Below are positions 13,645-14,166 of a stretch of 14,166 nt of DNA, piece by piece. The notes beneath the pieces are model-generated. The model saw nothing but the letters and a program-made list of their open reading frames with translations, was not told the origin of the DNA and did not search any database. The position numbers and the translations under genes are program-made. Position 1 is the first letter of the stretch, and the number at the start of each line of letters is the position of its first letter. This DNA comes from Phycisphaerales bacterium (GTDB taxonomy: Bacteria; Planctomycetota; Phycisphaerae; Phycisphaerales; UBA1924), in the NCBI GenBank assembly GCA_020054055.1, contig JAGVLZ010000026.1:1-14166 (forward strand). Reading direction: 5' to 3'.

Positions 13645-13650
13645 AGAGTA
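13645..13650 (-). promoter_or_regulatory. -10 candidate for rlmN
   Basis: Minus-strand CCCC-TACTCT followed by TCCCCC and ATG 13638. The same CCCCTACTCT string precedes the thrS leader ORF (7829-7820). The -35 is unclear. Confidence 0.4.
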
Positions 13651-13659
13651 GGGGAAGAC

Positions 13660-13687
13660 GGGAGTGTGGAGTAGGGAATAGGGAGTC
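13660..13687. repeat. Four degenerate 7-nt tandem units upstream of rlmN
   Basis: Units GGGAGTG, TGGAGTA, GGGAATA and GGGAGTC, purine-rich on the plus strand, related to the array at 7375-7409. The repeat leaves the frame open upstream of rlmN. Confidence 0.5.
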
Positions 13688-13750
13688 GGAAAGGCAGAGA
13701 CCTCCATAGCCCGTTCTTCCCATTCACAACGGCCTTTGTCGCCCCGTCGC

Positions 13751-13756
13751 TACTCT
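13751..13756 (+). promoter_or_regulatory. -10 candidate for uppS
   Basis: TACTCT lies 24 nt before ATG 13781; AGAGGAA (13764-13770) in between is a plausible Shine-Dalgarno sequence, 10 nt from the start. Unlike several neighbours this gene would have a leader. Confidence 0.35.
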
Positions 13757-13780
13757 CCTTCACAGAGGAACGCCCCCGAG

Positions 13781-14166
13781 ATGCCCCCCGCCGCAACGAT
13801 CACGGATGAGGTCACCCCGCTTGATGCCATAGCGGACGCGCGTATCCGCGAGACCGTCGCACGCATGCGCGTGATGAACCCGAAGGCGGACCCTTCGCGC
13901 CGCATTCCGGGGGTACCCGTCGAGCGGATCCCGAAGCACGTCGCCATCATCATGGACGGCAACGGGCGCTGGGCCAGCGAGCGTGGGTTCCCGCGCATCT
14001 TCGGCCATCGCAACGGGGCCGCGGCGGTGCGGCGCACGATCGACGAGGCGGGGCGGCTGGGGATCGAGGTCGTAACGCTCTTCTCCTTTTCGAGCGAGAA
14101 CTGGAAGCGCCCCGCCGGCGAGGTGGGCGAACTGATGTGGCTCTACCTGCAGTACATGAGCGGGGA
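13781..14166 (+). CDS. uppS: Undecaprenyl (polyprenyl) diphosphate synthase, N-terminal part (runs off the right edge)
   Basis: The first 128 residues are present. HVAIIMDGNGRWASERGFPRIFGHRNGA (53-80) is the catalytic start of cis-prenyltransferases, with D59 as the key acid residue. LFSFSSENWKRPAGEV (100-115) is the next family motif. The enzyme extends farnesyl diphosphate to the C55 lipid carrier used in cell-wall and surface glycan synthesis. About 50 residues precede the catalytic block, roughly 30 more than in E. coli. They are Pro/Arg-rich and of unknown role; a later start is possible, but AGAGGAA before ATG 13781 supports this one. The gene diverges from rlmN. cdsA, often directly downstream of uppS in bacteria, lies on the other strand about 3.4 kb away. 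Confidence 0.93.
   Translation, partial: MPPAATITDEVTPLDAIADARIRETVARMRVMNPKADPSRRIPGVPVERIPKHVAIIMDGNGRWASERGFPRIFGHRNGAAAVRRTIDEAGRLGIEVVTLFSFSSENWKRPAGEVGELMWLYLQYMSG

Noticed and set aside
13639..13707. Earlier rlmN start at 13707
   Set aside because: The extra 23 residues are encoded by the 7-nt purine-rich array and are not RlmN-like; ATG 13638 has a -10-like element at the usual distance.

Overview
The window looks like a chromosomal segment of a GC-rich planctomycete, probably of the Phycisphaerae type. This is inferred from an NrfHA nitrite-reduction pair with an outer-membrane porin, a short PAPGA-type C-terminal sorting tail, RlmN and CdsA proteins with planctomycete-like motif variants, and many short palindromic intergenic repeats. 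No named organism can be assigned from the sequence alone.

Layout. Left edge: the start of etfB (minus) diverges from a PEP-CTERM-like protein gene (plus, 246-932) that lacks a signal peptide. A perfect 12-bp hairpin and a block of repeats (about 960-1200) follow. Next comes a minus-strand respiratory operon read right to left: porin (4556-3257), nrfH (3201-2734), nrfA (2715-1255). Together these would reduce nitrite to ammonium using electrons from the quinol pool. The porin frame is broken at a run of 11 C (coding strand), and a run of 10 would restore it. A small conserved hypothetical gene (4650-5165, plus) runs through a repeat into the 3' end of thrS.

The centre holds thrS (7372-5090) behind a small zinc-ribbon gene (7672-7418). 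Upstream of both, on the same strand, lie a promoter, a 17-codon ORF with six Thr codons, and a rho-independent terminator. I read this as a threonine attenuator for the thrS operon. It is the most interesting candidate in the window. nrdR (7962-8456) diverges from it and meets a zinc-ribbon coiled-coil gene (9407-8607) at a large inverted repeat. cdsA (10346-9465) precedes that gene.

The right third holds a lone TIR-domain gene (12119-11034), probably defence-related. It is flanked on both sides by repeat clusters of one composite unit: an R element of about 105 nt followed by two long palindromes, one of them perfect over 40 bp. rlmN (13638-12559) and the start of uppS (13781 onward, plus) finish the window. 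uppS and cdsA, often adjacent, are about 3.4 kb apart on opposite strands, with the TIR gene, the repeats and rlmN between them.

Several genes (246, 4556, 4650, 7962, 12119, 13638, and less strictly 7672) have a -10-like hexamer 6 to 9 nt before the start codon and no Shine-Dalgarno sequence. This suggests leaderless mRNAs. Operon-internal or other genes (nrfA, the 9407 gene, etfB) carry Shine-Dalgarno-like sequences instead. No rRNA, tRNA, CRISPR array or transposase gene was recognised.
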